From assembly GCA_038239345.1 (NCBI GenBank), contig JBBSEX010000014.1, forward strand, positions 77,418 through 141,417: DNA of 64,000 nucleotides, read 5' to 3'. Made by a program: the position numbers and the translations under genes. The stretch comes from JBBSEX01 sp038239345 (lineage in GTDB: Bacteria > Acidobacteriota > Terriglobia > Bryobacterales > Bryobacteraceae). This document shows, one piece after another, positions 42,764-50,753 of the stretch; position 1 is the stretch's first letter, and each line of letters opens with the position of its first letter. Under the pieces are notes generated by a model. That model had not been told where the DNA came from. It made no database searches and was given only the letters and a program-made list of their open reading frames with translations.

Positions 42764-43504
42764 ATGAGAGTGGTCGGCGTTATTCCGGCGCGATATAAGT
42801 CGACGCGATTTGAGGGTAAGCCGCTGGCTGACATCCTGGGCAAGCCGATGATCCAGCATGTCTGGGATCGGTGCCGGGAAGCAAAGGGTCTGGATCGCAT
42901 TCTGGTGGCAACCGACGACCTTCGAATTAGCGATGTAGTCCGCGCATTTGGGGGCGAAGCCGTGATGACCGATCCCACACATGCTTCGGGGAGTGACCGG
43001 GTGGCGGAAGCAATCGCGAAGATAGATGCCGACATCGTCGTCAACATACAAGGCGACGAGCCTATGCTCGACCCCACTATGATCGAAGAAGTGATCGCGC
43101 CGTTTCGTCAAGGAACGGATGCGGGGATGGTCACGCTAAAGAAAGAAGTTTTCCTCGATAGTGAATTCTCAGATCCAGGCGTCGTCAAAGTGGTTACCGG
43201 CGCCGATGGTTGCGCGCTTTATTTTTCCCGATCTCTGATACCCTATCCAAGAACGAAAACGCCGCACTTTCACGTTTACGAACATGTCGGAATTTACGCA
43301 TACACCAGGAAATGTTTGACACTGCTAACTCAATTGCCGCAGTCGCCGCTCGAAGAAGTAGAAGGCTTGGAGCAACTGCGAGCGCTGGAAAATGGAGTTC
43401 GTATTCGAGTGGTGGAGACCGCTTGTGAAGGTGAAGCGATCTCCGTCGATACGGTCGCCGATCTGGAACGTGTTCGCCGCCTGCTTGCGGAGAAACGAAA
43501 ATGA
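42764..43504 (+). CDS. kdsB: KdsB-like 3-deoxy-manno-octulosonate cytidylyltransferase (CMP-sugar synthetase)
   Basis: 246 aa, the length of KdsB. VGVIPARYKSTRFEGKPLADI is the CTP-binding signature; ILVATDDLRI, THASGSDRVAEAI, IVNIQGDEPMLDP and NIQGDE-type metal site follow in the expected order, then YFSRSLIPYPR, HVGIYAYTRKCL and LEQLRALENG. Known members join CTP and Kdo to CMP-Kdo for lipopolysaccharide or capsule. ATG 42764 lies 2 bases after the sialidase-fusion stop, and the stop overlaps the next ATG, so it is part of the plus operon. Its place among catabolic genes is odd: it may be the cell's only kdsB placed here, or a specialised copy handling another 2-keto-3-deoxy acid. Confidence 0.88.
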   Translation: MRVVGVIPARYKSTRFEGKPLADILGKPMIQHVWDRCREAKGLDRILVATDDLRISDVVRAFGGEAVMTDPTHASGSDRVAEAIAKIDADIVVNIQGDEPMLDPTMIEEVIAPFRQGTDAGMVTLKKEVFLDSEFSDPGVVKVVTGADGCALYFSRSLIPYPRTKTPHFHVYEHVGIYAYTRKCLTLLTQLPQSPLEEVEGLEQLRALENGVRIRVVETACEGEAISVDTVADLERVRRLLAEKRK

Positions 43505-44766
43505 TTCGACCGGAAAAGACTCGCATCGCCGAGTGGGAGGCAAGTCTTACGCCACTCACCCGGCGTCATCTTCACTTGGCCGCCGATAAAATTGCGGAGG
43601 CCAAGGAACGCGGCCGGGGCGTTACTGTCGTCACCGGCAGCGGCCCAAACATTCATGAAGGCATCACGACGCTGATTGCGGAGTTGATCTGCAAAGGCAT
43701 CGTCGACGGCGTACTCACTAGTTCCGCCGTTGTCGCGCATGAAATGGCCGGCACGCTGGATCGAGTGAAGCGGGTGGTTGCCAGCCAGCATCCGGAACTA
43801 AAGTTGCCCAGCGCGCTATTGCCCCGCGGCGGTGTCTTTGAAATTACAGCCATGACCGATGAGGACGAAGCCGCGATTCGCCGCGAATGGCCCACGGGTT
43901 GGGATTTGTACGACCGCATAAAAAAGTTGGACGGTAGCGTAATCATCAAGGCCGCGGGGAACATGGCATGGCCCATGGGACCCCGCATGGAGAGCCTGGC
44001 GCGCGAGGCCGAAATCCTTGCCAGGCAATGCGGTCTGCCGCTGGAAACGATTGTAGGTTTCGGCGCCGATTCAAACACGATGATTGGCGCAGGGGCGTTG
44101 CATGGCCGGCCAGTGCTGGTTTCCATTCCGCAATTGGTTGGCGGCGGGGCGGTGGGCTTGGCCATCGGCGATGCGATTTCAACAACGCGGCGCGCTCGTC
44201 TTGTTGCCGAGACGTTGTCGCAAGCCGACGTCATTATTGAGTCGGCGATCGCGCTGTCGCAGGAAATTCACGACGGCCCTTTCGAACTCTACACGGGCCA
44301 CGGAATCTGGTCCGGCTGGCAGGGCGATTTCACGTACAGCCTGGAGGGAAAATCCATTGTCCGAATCGATCTGGATCCCAGTCTGGAGCAGGCTTGGCAA
44401 CAGCAACGCGAGAGTGCCCAAGTGCAGTTGGCCGTCGATAAAGGGTTACCCAAGACTAAACTCACGGGTATCCCGTTCCGTATGGAAATGTCGGGATTCG
44501 CCCGTCTGGAAGGCAGCTTGCCAGTAACCGCGGACATAGGCCGCGCTTGGCCGGTGCTGGCTTCGCATATCGAAGATCGCCTGGGAATCAAGCTTGATTT
44601 TCTGCCCGCGCCACAAGAAACTCCCGAAGGAAGAGCCATGCGTGAGTGGATCACCGATACAGTTGAAATCGTAAATCGTGACTGCATGTACAAGGCGGCC
44701 CGTGAGTGGTGCAGCGTTGCCAAGCCAGTCTCGTCCTTGATCCCCGCTGCACGGATGGCGACATAA
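43501..44766 (+). CDS. Unrecognised conserved-looking protein, Rossmann-like
   Basis: 421 aa, no signal peptide or clear membrane segment. I do not recognise the family. Landmarks: VTVVTGSGPNIHEGITTLIAELICKG followed by DGVLTSSAVVAHEM, and a glycine-rich nucleotide-like stretch ETIVGFGADSNTMIGAGALHGRPVLVSIPQLVGGGAVGLAIGD near residues 180-225. The H-x-G...LI..G-x-VDG-x-L-x-x-x-A-x-x-x-H order faintly recalls the C-terminal domain of archaeal/cyanobacterial ornithine-cyclodeaminase-like (LOR/SDH) proteins; this is a weak resemblance only. Tail: GRAMREWITDTVEIVNRDCMYKAAREWC. ATG overlaps the kdsB-like stop, and its stop overlaps the transporter ATG (TAATG), so it is tightly coupled to sugar-acid genes. 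Confidence 0.75.
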   Translation: MIRPEKTRIAEWEASLTPLTRRHLHLAADKIAEAKERGRGVTVVTGSGPNIHEGITTLIAELICKGIVDGVLTSSAVVAHEMAGTLDRVKRVVASQHPELKLPSALLPRGGVFEITAMTDEDEAAIRREWPTGWDLYDRIKKLDGSVIIKAAGNMAWPMGPRMESLAREAEILARQCGLPLETIVGFGADSNTMIGAGALHGRPVLVSIPQLVGGGAVGLAIGDAISTTRRARLVAETLSQADVIIESAIALSQEIHDGPFELYTGHGIWSGWQGDFTYSLEGKSIVRIDLDPSLEQAWQQQRESAQVQLAVDKGLPKTKLTGIPFRMEMSGFARLEGSLPVTADIGRAWPVLASHIEDRLGIKLDFLPAPQETPEGRAMREWITDTVEIVNRDCMYKAAREWCSVAKPVSSLIPAARMAT

Positions 44767-46064
44767 TGGCTACCCCATCTTCCGGCCTGCCATCCATCGC
44801 CAGGAGCCCCGATTACAAGTGGTTTGTCGTGGCGATGTTGTGGTTCTGCGGCTTCTGTAACTACGCCGATCGCCAGGCGATCTTTTCCGTCTTTCCGCTC
44901 CTGAAACGCGAGATGGACTTAAGTCCCGTGCAGTTAGGCTGGATTGGATCTTCATTCGCGCTGGTATACGGACTTAGCGCGCCATTCGCCGGAAATATCG
45001 TGGATCGCATCAGCCGTAAATCAGCGGTGCTCGGCGGACTTTGGGCATGGAGCTTTATCTGCATGCTTACGTCTACGGCGTTCAACTTTCCATCATTGCT
45101 ATTTTTTCGCGCGGCGGAGGGGTTGGGCGAGACGTTCTATTTCCCGGCGTCGATGTCACTGATCAGCGATTATCACGGCAAGAATTCCCGCTCCCGCGCC
45201 ATGGGACTGCATCAGACCAGCGTCTACATCGGAACCATTGCCGGTGGTGCCTTCGGCGGCTTGATTAGCCAATACTACGGATGGCGCTATTCGTTCATCG
45301 TGTTTGGCGGCCTTGGCGTTATCCTCGGATTCGTTTTGTCGAAATTGCTTGTAGAACCCGAACGCGGCAAGGCCGACAAAGAAGATTTCGGTGTTCAGAA
45401 TCAAGCCAAGCACCGAATGTCCGTCGGGGAGTTTATTAACGTGATCTGGACCACGCCAACAGTCCTGTTGTGCATGGGCGCCTTCATGATGGACAATTTC
45501 GTGGGCATGGTTTTATTGAGTTGGATGCCCGCGTTTCTCTATGACAAATTCAAGCTCAGTTTGGCGATGGCGGGCCTGACAGCGACGCTGTTCATTCAAC
45601 TTGCCAGTATGGTTGGGTCACCGGTTGGCGGCTGGTTGGCCGATCATTTACGCCAGCGATTCCCCGGTGGTCGGATGGCCGTGCAAATGATCGGGCTGCT
45701 TGGTGCGGCGCCGTTCGTCATCTGGTGCGGGCAGACGCTTTCGGTAACTTCGTTGATCGTCGCTCTCACTTGCTGGGGCTTTTTCAAGGGTCTATACGAC
45801 GCGAATATTTTTGCCTCGGTGTTGGATGTTATTCGGCCCGAAGCGCGCGGCACAGCGGTTGGCTTCATGAACATGATCGGCTGGCTGGTCGGCGCCGGCA
45901 GCGCTCCCGTCATCATCGGTTACATAGCCGAAAGAGCAAGTCTGAGTTACGCGATTTCGATTGCCTCAATCGCTCTGGTTATCGGATCGAGCCTGTTGTT
46001 GATCGCCATTCTATTCACGGCTAAGCGCGATGTGGAGCGCCTCCGTCAACAGTTGGAACAATGA
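44766..46064 (+). CDS. MFS transporter, anion:cation symporter-like (sugar acid importer)
   Basis: 432 aa, twelve predicted membrane helices. Motif A between helices 2 and 3 is GNIVDRISRKSAVLGG, followed by FFRAAEGLGETFYFPASMSLISDYHGKNSRSRAMG, the pattern of the ACS family (hexuronate, galactonate and sialate NanT-type importers). ATG 44766 overlaps the previous stop; an in-frame start at 44706 would overlap that gene by 60 bases and is less likely. It should move the sugar acid released by the extracellular enzymes across the inner membrane. The aldolase gene begins in its last codons. Confidence 0.88.
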   Translation: MATPSSGLPSIARSPDYKWFVVAMLWFCGFCNYADRQAIFSVFPLLKREMDLSPVQLGWIGSSFALVYGLSAPFAGNIVDRISRKSAVLGGLWAWSFICMLTSTAFNFPSLLFFRAAEGLGETFYFPASMSLISDYHGKNSRSRAMGLHQTSVYIGTIAGGAFGGLISQYYGWRYSFIVFGGLGVILGFVLSKLLVEPERGKADKEDFGVQNQAKHRMSVGEFINVIWTTPTVLLCMGAFMMDNFVGMVLLSWMPAFLYDKFKLSLAMAGLTATLFIQLASMVGSPVGGWLADHLRQRFPGGRMAVQMIGLLGAAPFVIWCGQTLSVTSLIVALTCWGFFKGLYDANIFASVLDVIRPEARGTAVGFMNMIGWLVGAGSAPVIIGYIAERASLSYAISIASIALVIGSSLLLIAILFTAKRDVERLRQQLEQ

Positions 46065-46993
46065 TCAATTTACCGCGCCCTTTGAAGGGAATAATTCCTC
46101 CCGTACTCACGCCGCTGGCTGGCCAGGACGCGCTGGATACAGCTTCATTTAAGCGGCTACTGGAGCATTTGATCGGAGGCGGATCAAGTGGATTGTTCAT
46201 TCTAGGGAGCACCGGCGAGTCGCCCGGTTTAAGTGGACGATTGCGCCGCGAAGTGATCGACTGCGCGTGTCTGACCGTTCGCGACCGGCTCCCGGTTCTG
46301 GTTGGGATCACCGATACATCTTTCGTCGAATCGGTCAGGTTGGCGGAGTATTCGGCGAAGTGCGGAGCTAGCGCGTTGGTGCTCTCGCCTCCTTATTACT
46401 ATGGACTCACCCAAGCGGCGTTCCTTGGTTATTTGGAAAGGTTAACGGCCCTGTTGCCCTTGCCTCTGTATCTTTACAATATGCCGTCGTTCACGAAAAT
46501 TATGATCGAGCCCGAGACCGTGCTGCGGGCATCTGAAATGCCCAATGTATTCGGCTTGAAAGATAGCTCGGGCAACAGGGAATACTTCGCCGCGGTACGA
46601 AAAACGATGGCGCATAAGCCGGAGTTTGCTCTTCTGATTGGCATCGAAGAAATTCTCGCCGACATGGTGGCTGCCGGCGCTCACGGCGGAGTTTGTGGAG
46701 GCGCGAACCTGGCCCCTCGTCTCTATGCCGACCTCTATCAGGCGGCCGCTCACGCCGATGCCGTTGCTCTAAAACCCCTGCAGGATCGAGTGCTGGCCAT
46801 CAGCGATGGCGTTTACAGCATCGGCGATCCCGAGTCTTCTTATTTGCGAGGCTTGAAGTGCGCATCTTCACTCCTCGGATTTGGAAATGGTGTGATGGCC
46901 GAGCCTTACGCGGCGATGACGACAGCCGAAGCAAACGAAATTCGAAAGATTCTAATCCAAGTAAGCTTGATTGGTGACGCCGCCTACGCCTGA
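46061..46993 (+). CDS. DapA/NanA-family class I aldolase
   Basis: 310 aa TIM-barrel. The Schiff-base lysine is K167 in GLKDSSGN, the catalytic tyrosine Y139 in LYNMPSFTK, and the carboxylate-binding loop is GSTGES near residues 49-54. The family splits or forms bonds with pyruvate: dihydrodipicolinate synthase, N-acetylneuraminate lyase and 2-keto-3-deoxy sugar-acid aldolases. In an operon with a sialidase-fold protein and a sugar-acid importer, cleavage of a 2-keto-3-deoxy sugar acid into pyruvate and an aldehyde is more likely than lysine synthesis. ATGA overlap with the transporter; last gene of the operon. Confidence 0.9.
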   Translation: MINLPRPLKGIIPPVLTPLAGQDALDTASFKRLLEHLIGGGSSGLFILGSTGESPGLSGRLRREVIDCACLTVRDRLPVLVGITDTSFVESVRLAEYSAKCGASALVLSPPYYYGLTQAAFLGYLERLTALLPLPLYLYNMPSFTKIMIEPETVLRASEMPNVFGLKDSSGNREYFAAVRKTMAHKPEFALLIGIEEILADMVAAGAHGGVCGGANLAPRLYADLYQAAAHADAVALKPLQDRVLAISDGVYSIGDPESSYLRGLKCASSLLGFGNGVMAEPYAAMTTAEANEIRKILIQVSLIGDAAYA

Positions 46994-47141
46994 TAACGTT
47001 TCCCGCCGGCGCGTCTTCGGCGGAGTGCTCACTGCGTTGGCGTCTGTGGCTACGCTGGCGCGGACGAAGGCATCCGTTGTCGCCACTATCTACAACTCCT
47101 TGCCGATCTCGACAATGCGGCGGAAGCGCTTCGGGAGTTAG
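46974..47141 (+). CDS. Possible small protein or gene remnant with a TAT-like signal
   Basis: A 55-codon frame from GTG 46974, overlapping the aldolase 3' end by 20 bases. It begins VTPPTPDNVSRRRVFGGVLTALAS: a twin-arginine-like RRR followed by a hydrophobic stretch, typical of exported cofactor proteins. Only about 20 residues follow before a TAG at the base of the hairpin at 47138. This may be the 5' stump of a decayed exported-protein gene, or chance. Confidence 0.3.
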   Translation: MTPPTPDNVSRRRVFGGVLTALASVATLARTKASVVATIYNSLPISTMRRKRFGS

Positions 47142-47176
47142 TGTAGCTCTTGCGGCGCAAACCGCGGCTACACTAA
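47138..47176. terminator. Strong hairpin after the aldolase operon
   Basis: TTAGTGTAGC (47138-47147) pairs perfectly with GCTACACTAA (47167-47176), 10 bp. Inside, GCGG (47152-47155) and CCGC (47162-47165) pair around a CGCAAA loop. No T-run follows, so termination would not be of the canonical intrinsic type; it may be a bidirectional stop or mRNA 3'-end stabiliser. It ends 15 bases before the next ATG. Confidence 0.55.
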
Positions 47177-47191
47177 GGATCGGGGGCTTGC

Positions 47192-48454
47192 ATGAACCGG
47201 TCATCTCTTATCCGTTCGATCGGTAAAGCGCTCCGGCCCTTAAGGCCAGCCGTCACAGGATATATAGATATAGCGGAAGGATGTTCGATCAGCGGCTGGG
47301 CATCGGATTCGAATCATCCCGATCAAAGGCTCACCGTGGACGCCTATCTTGGGTCGACGGTAATCGCTTCAGCCGTCGCCGATCAGCCTCGTCCTGACTT
47401 GGTTCGCGCCGGGATCGGCGATGGGCGCCACGGCTTTTCCTGTTACCTGCAGCCGCGCGATCTGGGGCGAGCTCCGGTCGATATCCGGCTAAAGGTGCGC
47501 GAAACAGGCACGCCTCTAAAGTTTCGCAATCGAAAAGATATCCGTCTGGATACGGCGGTATTCTTGAACTTCATCGCCGCCGATATTGTCAACAACTGCA
47601 ATTTGCGTTGCCCTTTTTGCCTGGTCGATTATAGTGCCGTTACCAAAACCGAGCTGATGTCGGAAGAGACCTTCGTGTCCCTTTTACGCTTAATTCGATC
47701 TGTACCCGAAGGCGGCTTCTGGCTTTCCTGTCTGCATGAGCCTACCCTTCATCCGAAGCTCAACGAGTTCATCGAATTGATCCCACGCGATTGCCGAAGC
47801 AAAGTGTGGTTTACCACAAATCTGGCGCGCCCGCTAGCGGCCGAAATCTTCGAAGGGTGGGCCCATTCCGGACTGCATCACATCAATATTTCGCTGGACA
47901 CGATGAATCCCGAACTGTTTGCCGTGCTGCGAAAATTCGGCCGCTACCCCGTCTTTGAGGCGAACCTAAATCTCATGACAACGGTCTTCAAGAGCGTCCC
48001 CGATGCACCAAAGCTTCGTTACATCACGATGGCGTTCAAGTCGAACCTGGAAGAAATTCCACGAATCGTGGAGCATTCGAATCTTAATTGGCTTTCCAGC
48101 GAAAACGAAATCCGCTATACGTACAACGTGGCTCATATCGAAGATCAGTTTCGCAAGGATCACTATCTGCATCGCGAGGATTGGGCGGGTCTCACCGCCA
48201 GCCTGCAACGGCTGCCCTATCCGCACGTAATCGCCTATCCACCTGAGGACGGTTATGAAGAAATGATCCAAATGTCGGCGAATTACTTCGATCTGATTCA
48301 GATTGGTAAGCCTGCGACGAAGCCGGTCTTCGACCACCCGTTGTCCCTGCGCGCCCGCCCCGACGGCACTTTAATGGTTGCGAATCGGGAGAGTCAGTTT
48401 GGAGCCAATATCCAATCCCTGCAAGATCCAGTCGCGTTCTTGAGGAATCTGTAG
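47192..48454 (+). CDS. Radical SAM protein with N-terminal beta-domain
   Basis: 420 aa. Residues about 20-110 form a small domain (GYIDIAEGCSISGWASD ... RPDLVRAGIGDGRHGFSCYL) that I recognise from the start of some bacterial glycosyltransferases and methyltransferases. The radical SAM core follows: DIVNNCNLRCPFCLVDYSAV with the C-x3-C-x2-C iron-sulfur motif, then GGFWLSCLHEPTLHPKLNEFIELI, the usual second landmark. A short C-terminal part has no SPASM-like Cys cluster, so only one iron-sulfur cluster is expected. Substrate unknown; a link to surface polysaccharide or peptide modification is possible. Confidence 0.85.
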   Translation: MNRSSLIRSIGKALRPLRPAVTGYIDIAEGCSISGWASDSNHPDQRLTVDAYLGSTVIASAVADQPRPDLVRAGIGDGRHGFSCYLQPRDLGRAPVDIRLKVRETGTPLKFRNRKDIRLDTAVFLNFIAADIVNNCNLRCPFCLVDYSAVTKTELMSEETFVSLLRLIRSVPEGGFWLSCLHEPTLHPKLNEFIELIPRDCRSKVWFTTNLARPLAAEIFEGWAHSGLHHINISLDTMNPELFAVLRKFGRYPVFEANLNLMTTVFKSVPDAPKLRYITMAFKSNLEEIPRIVEHSNLNWLSSENEIRYTYNVAHIEDQFRKDHYLHREDWAGLTASLQRLPYPHVIAYPPEDGYEEMIQMSANYFDLIQIGKPATKPVFDHPLSLRARPDGTLMVANRESQFGANIQSLQDPVAFLRNL

Positions 48455-48494
48455 TCGTTCGCCCCGCGGACAATTTGATAAGATAGGACCACGA

Positions 48495-48570
48495 GCCACC
48501 CTAGCTCAGTTGGTAGAGCATCTCATTCGTAATGAGAGGGTCGCCAGTTCGACTCTGGCGGGTGGCTCCA
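48495..48570 (+). tRNA. tRNA-Thr (anticodon CGT)
   Basis: Cloverleaf seen directly: acceptor stem GCCACCC (48495-48501) with GGGTGGC (48560-48566), D arm GCTC-AGTTGGTAGA-GC, anticodon arm TCTCA-TTCGTAA-TGAGA with anticodon CGT, variable loop GGGTC, T arm GCCAG-TTCGACT-CTGGC, discriminator T and an encoded CCA end. Reads ACG codons for threonine. Stands alone between the radical SAM and aldo/keto reductase genes. Confidence 0.96.
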
Positions 48571-48658
48571 GCACTTCTTTTTTCCCCTCCTTGAATGCGC
48601 CGCCGTTTCGATGTAGGCTAGAACAACCGCACCGCGCCGTGCCCACAAGGAGCTTCGC

Positions 48659-49651
48659 ATGAGTATTTCCCGACGCCGCTTTTTAGAAACAGCCTCCGCC
48701 GGAGCCCTTGTGGCTACTGCGTTCGCGGGCGAATCCAACGAATTGAAGACCCCGCTTCCGACGCGCGTTCTTGGTCGAACCGGTGTGCGCGTCTCCATCC
48801 TGGCCATTGGTGCCGGTAGCCGTTTTCTCTCTTTTACCGACGAAGACAAAGCCATTGGAGCCCTGAACCACGCGCTGGATCTGGGCATTACTTACATCGA
48901 CACTGCCTATGCCTATGGCGCCGGCAAGAGTGAAGAGCGCGTTGGAATGGTGATGAAAACCCGCCGCAATTCGGTTTTCCTGAGCACGAAAATGGCCGAA
49001 CGTAACGGCGATAAGGCGATGAAAATTATCGAGGGCAGTCTGAAGCGACTGCAAACCACCCAACTCGATATGATCCACATCCACAGCTTGACGTCTGAAG
49101 CCGACCTGGAGCAAATCGAAGCCAAAGGCGGCATTCTTGAGACGCTGCTGAAACTTCGCGATCAGAAAGTTATTCGCTTCGTCGGCATCACTTGCCACAC
49201 CGATCCCACGGTTCTGAAGACGGCCTTGGAACGCAACGATTTCGATTGCACGCAGATGGCGCTAAACGCCGCGCTGGTAGGAATGAAGGGCGCCACCGGT
49301 GGGATGGTGATCAATCCCGACATGAAGCCGAGCTTTGAATCGATTGCCTTACCGGTAGCCCGCAAAAAAAATCTCGGCGTCATCGCCATGAAGTTGTTTG
49401 CCGCCGACGGTCTGACTGGCCAGGCTCCGGCCGCCAAGCTGATGTATTATTCGCTGTCGTTGCCCGGTGTCAGCTCATGCGTCGTAGGCATGCCGACGCT
49501 CGAATTGATGGACGAGAACGTCAAGCTGGCAAAGGCGTTCCAGAAGATGCCGCAAGCCGAGATGGAGCAACTGGCCAACGCATTATCATCGAAAAATAAG
49601 GTTGCCCTCGATCGTTATTTCCGCCAGCACGTCGACGAGTACCCGGCGTAA
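48659..49651 (+). CDS. Aldo/keto reductase with TAT signal
   Basis: 330 aa. The N-terminus SISRRRFLETASAGALVATAFAG is a twin-arginine signal, so the enzyme is folded in the cytoplasm and exported. The barrel starts with RVLGRTGVRVSILAIGAG; the catalytic set is DTAYAYGAGKSEERVG (Asp, Tyr), a Lys in FLSTKMAER, and HIHSLTS at the His position. NADPH-dependent reductase family; the substrate cannot be inferred. The Rieske gene starts 2 bases after its stop. Confidence 0.88.
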   Translation: MSISRRRFLETASAGALVATAFAGESNELKTPLPTRVLGRTGVRVSILAIGAGSRFLSFTDEDKAIGALNHALDLGITYIDTAYAYGAGKSEERVGMVMKTRRNSVFLSTKMAERNGDKAMKIIEGSLKRLQTTQLDMIHIHSLTSEADLEQIEAKGGILETLLKLRDQKVIRFVGITCHTDPTVLKTALERNDFDCTQMALNAALVGMKGATGGMVINPDMKPSFESIALPVARKKNLGVIAMKLFAADGLTGQAPAAKLMYYSLSLPGVSSCVVGMPTLELMDENVKLAKAFQKMPQAEMEQLANALSSKNKVALDRYFRQHVDEYPA

Positions 49652-49653
49652 GC

Positions 49654-49968
49654 ATGGCTCTGGTAAGAGCCGGCTCGCTGGCGAAATTGCCACCTGGGTC
49701 CGTGATGGAAGTGCATATCTCGGACCGCGATTATGCTGTCTGCAATAGCGCTGGAGTTGTGCGGGCACTGCAGGGAATTTGTCCGCACGCCGGCGGGCCG
49801 TTAGGGCAGGGCGCGCTTCACGATGGGTTCCTCGTTTGCCCGTGGCATGCCTGGGAGTTCAACTGTCTGACTGGTGAGAACGACTTCGATCCTGGCATTG
49901 CGGTCTCGATATTCCCGGTACAGATCGACGGCGACGATATCCTGATCGACATTCCCGCCAGTGCCTGA
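49654..49968 (+). CDS. Rieske-type [2Fe-2S] ferredoxin
   Basis: 104 aa. The cluster ligands are CPHAGG (C43, H45) and CPWHAW (C62, H65), the classical C-x-H...C-x2-H pattern, spaced 16 residues apart. No signal or membrane anchor, so a soluble electron carrier like NirD or the ferredoxins of oxygenases. Starts 2 bases after the aldo/keto reductase gene and its 3' end overlaps the fpg start by 8 bases, although the functions seem unrelated. Confidence 0.93.
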   Translation: MALVRAGSLAKLPPGSVMEVHISDRDYAVCNSAGVVRALQGICPHAGGPLGQGALHDGFLVCPWHAWEFNCLTGENDFDPGIAVSIFPVQIDGDDILIDIPASA

Positions 49969-50752
49969 ATTACCCGAAGTCGAAACCGTCCTCCGCACAA
50001 TCACTCCGTTCTTGTTGGGGCGTCGCATCGAACACGCGCAATTCACTTCCAGGTTCGTTGTGCCCTCCGGCATCGAAGAACTGCCGTCACGGCTGGCGGG
50101 GCAGACCATCGCCGCTGTCGAACGCCGGGGCAAATTTATTGTGCTGGAACTGGAACGCGGTTTCCTGGCCATTCATCTTGGTATGACCGGAAAACTGCTG
50201 GTGGACGCCCCGCGCTCTGCCTATACGCACGCCGTACTGACGCTCGACCAAGGCATTATCGTCTATGACGATATTCGCCAGTTCGGAAAAATCGAATGGA
50301 GCGCCGAGCTGCCGACCCGTATCGCGCGGCTCGGGCCTGAGCCACTACTAATACCGTGGGACGCCTTCTATCAGGCACTACATCGCCGTAAGACGAAGAT
50401 CAAGCCCTTACTCCTCAATCAGACATTTGTCCGCGGCTTGGGCAACATCTATGTGGATGAGATCCTGTTTCGGGCGCGCATTCATCCACGCGCGGTGGCT
50501 TCCCGCTTAAGCAAAGTGCGAGTTCACCGCCTGTATCAATCAATGGTTGAGACCCTCACGCTAGCCATCGCACATCGCGGATCTTCCATCTCCGACTATG
50601 TGGACGCCGAAGGCAACAAGGGCGGGTTCCAGCTGCTACATCAGGTTTACGCCAAGGAAGGAAAACCCTGTGGCAACTGCGGTGCGCCCATTCGACGCAT
50701 CGTTGTGGCCCAGCGCGGAACTCACTATTGCCCCGTATGTCAACGGAGCTAG
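49961..50752 (+). CDS. mutM: Formamidopyrimidine-DNA glycosylase
   Basis: 263 aa base-excision repair enzyme that removes 8-oxoguanine and ring-opened purines. After removal of Met the catalytic proline and glutamate are at the N-terminus (PELPEVETV). IHLGMTGKL, the helix-two-turn-helix region with FVRGLGNIYVDEILFRARIHP, and the C-terminal zinc finger CGNC...YCPVC are all present. GTG 49961 is required for the P-E start. Also called fpg. Its stop lies 1 base from the stop of the convergent folP gene. Confidence 0.97.
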   Translation: MPELPEVETVLRTITPFLLGRRIEHAQFTSRFVVPSGIEELPSRLAGQTIAAVERRGKFIVLELERGFLAIHLGMTGKLLVDAPRSAYTHAVLTLDQGIIVYDDIRQFGKIEWSAELPTRIARLGPEPLLIPWDAFYQALHRRKTKIKPLLLNQTFVRGLGNIYVDEILFRARIHPRAVASRLSKVRVHRLYQSMVETLTLAIAHRGSSISDYVDAEGNKGGFQLLHQVYAKEGKPCGNCGAPIRRIVVAQRGTHYCPVCQRS

Positions 50753-50753
50753 A

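Noticed and set aside
46061..46993. Assignment of the aldolase as lysine-pathway DapA
   Set aside because: Operon context is sugar-acid uptake, and the motif YNMPSFTK does not resemble the usual DapA YNVPGRT; left at family level.
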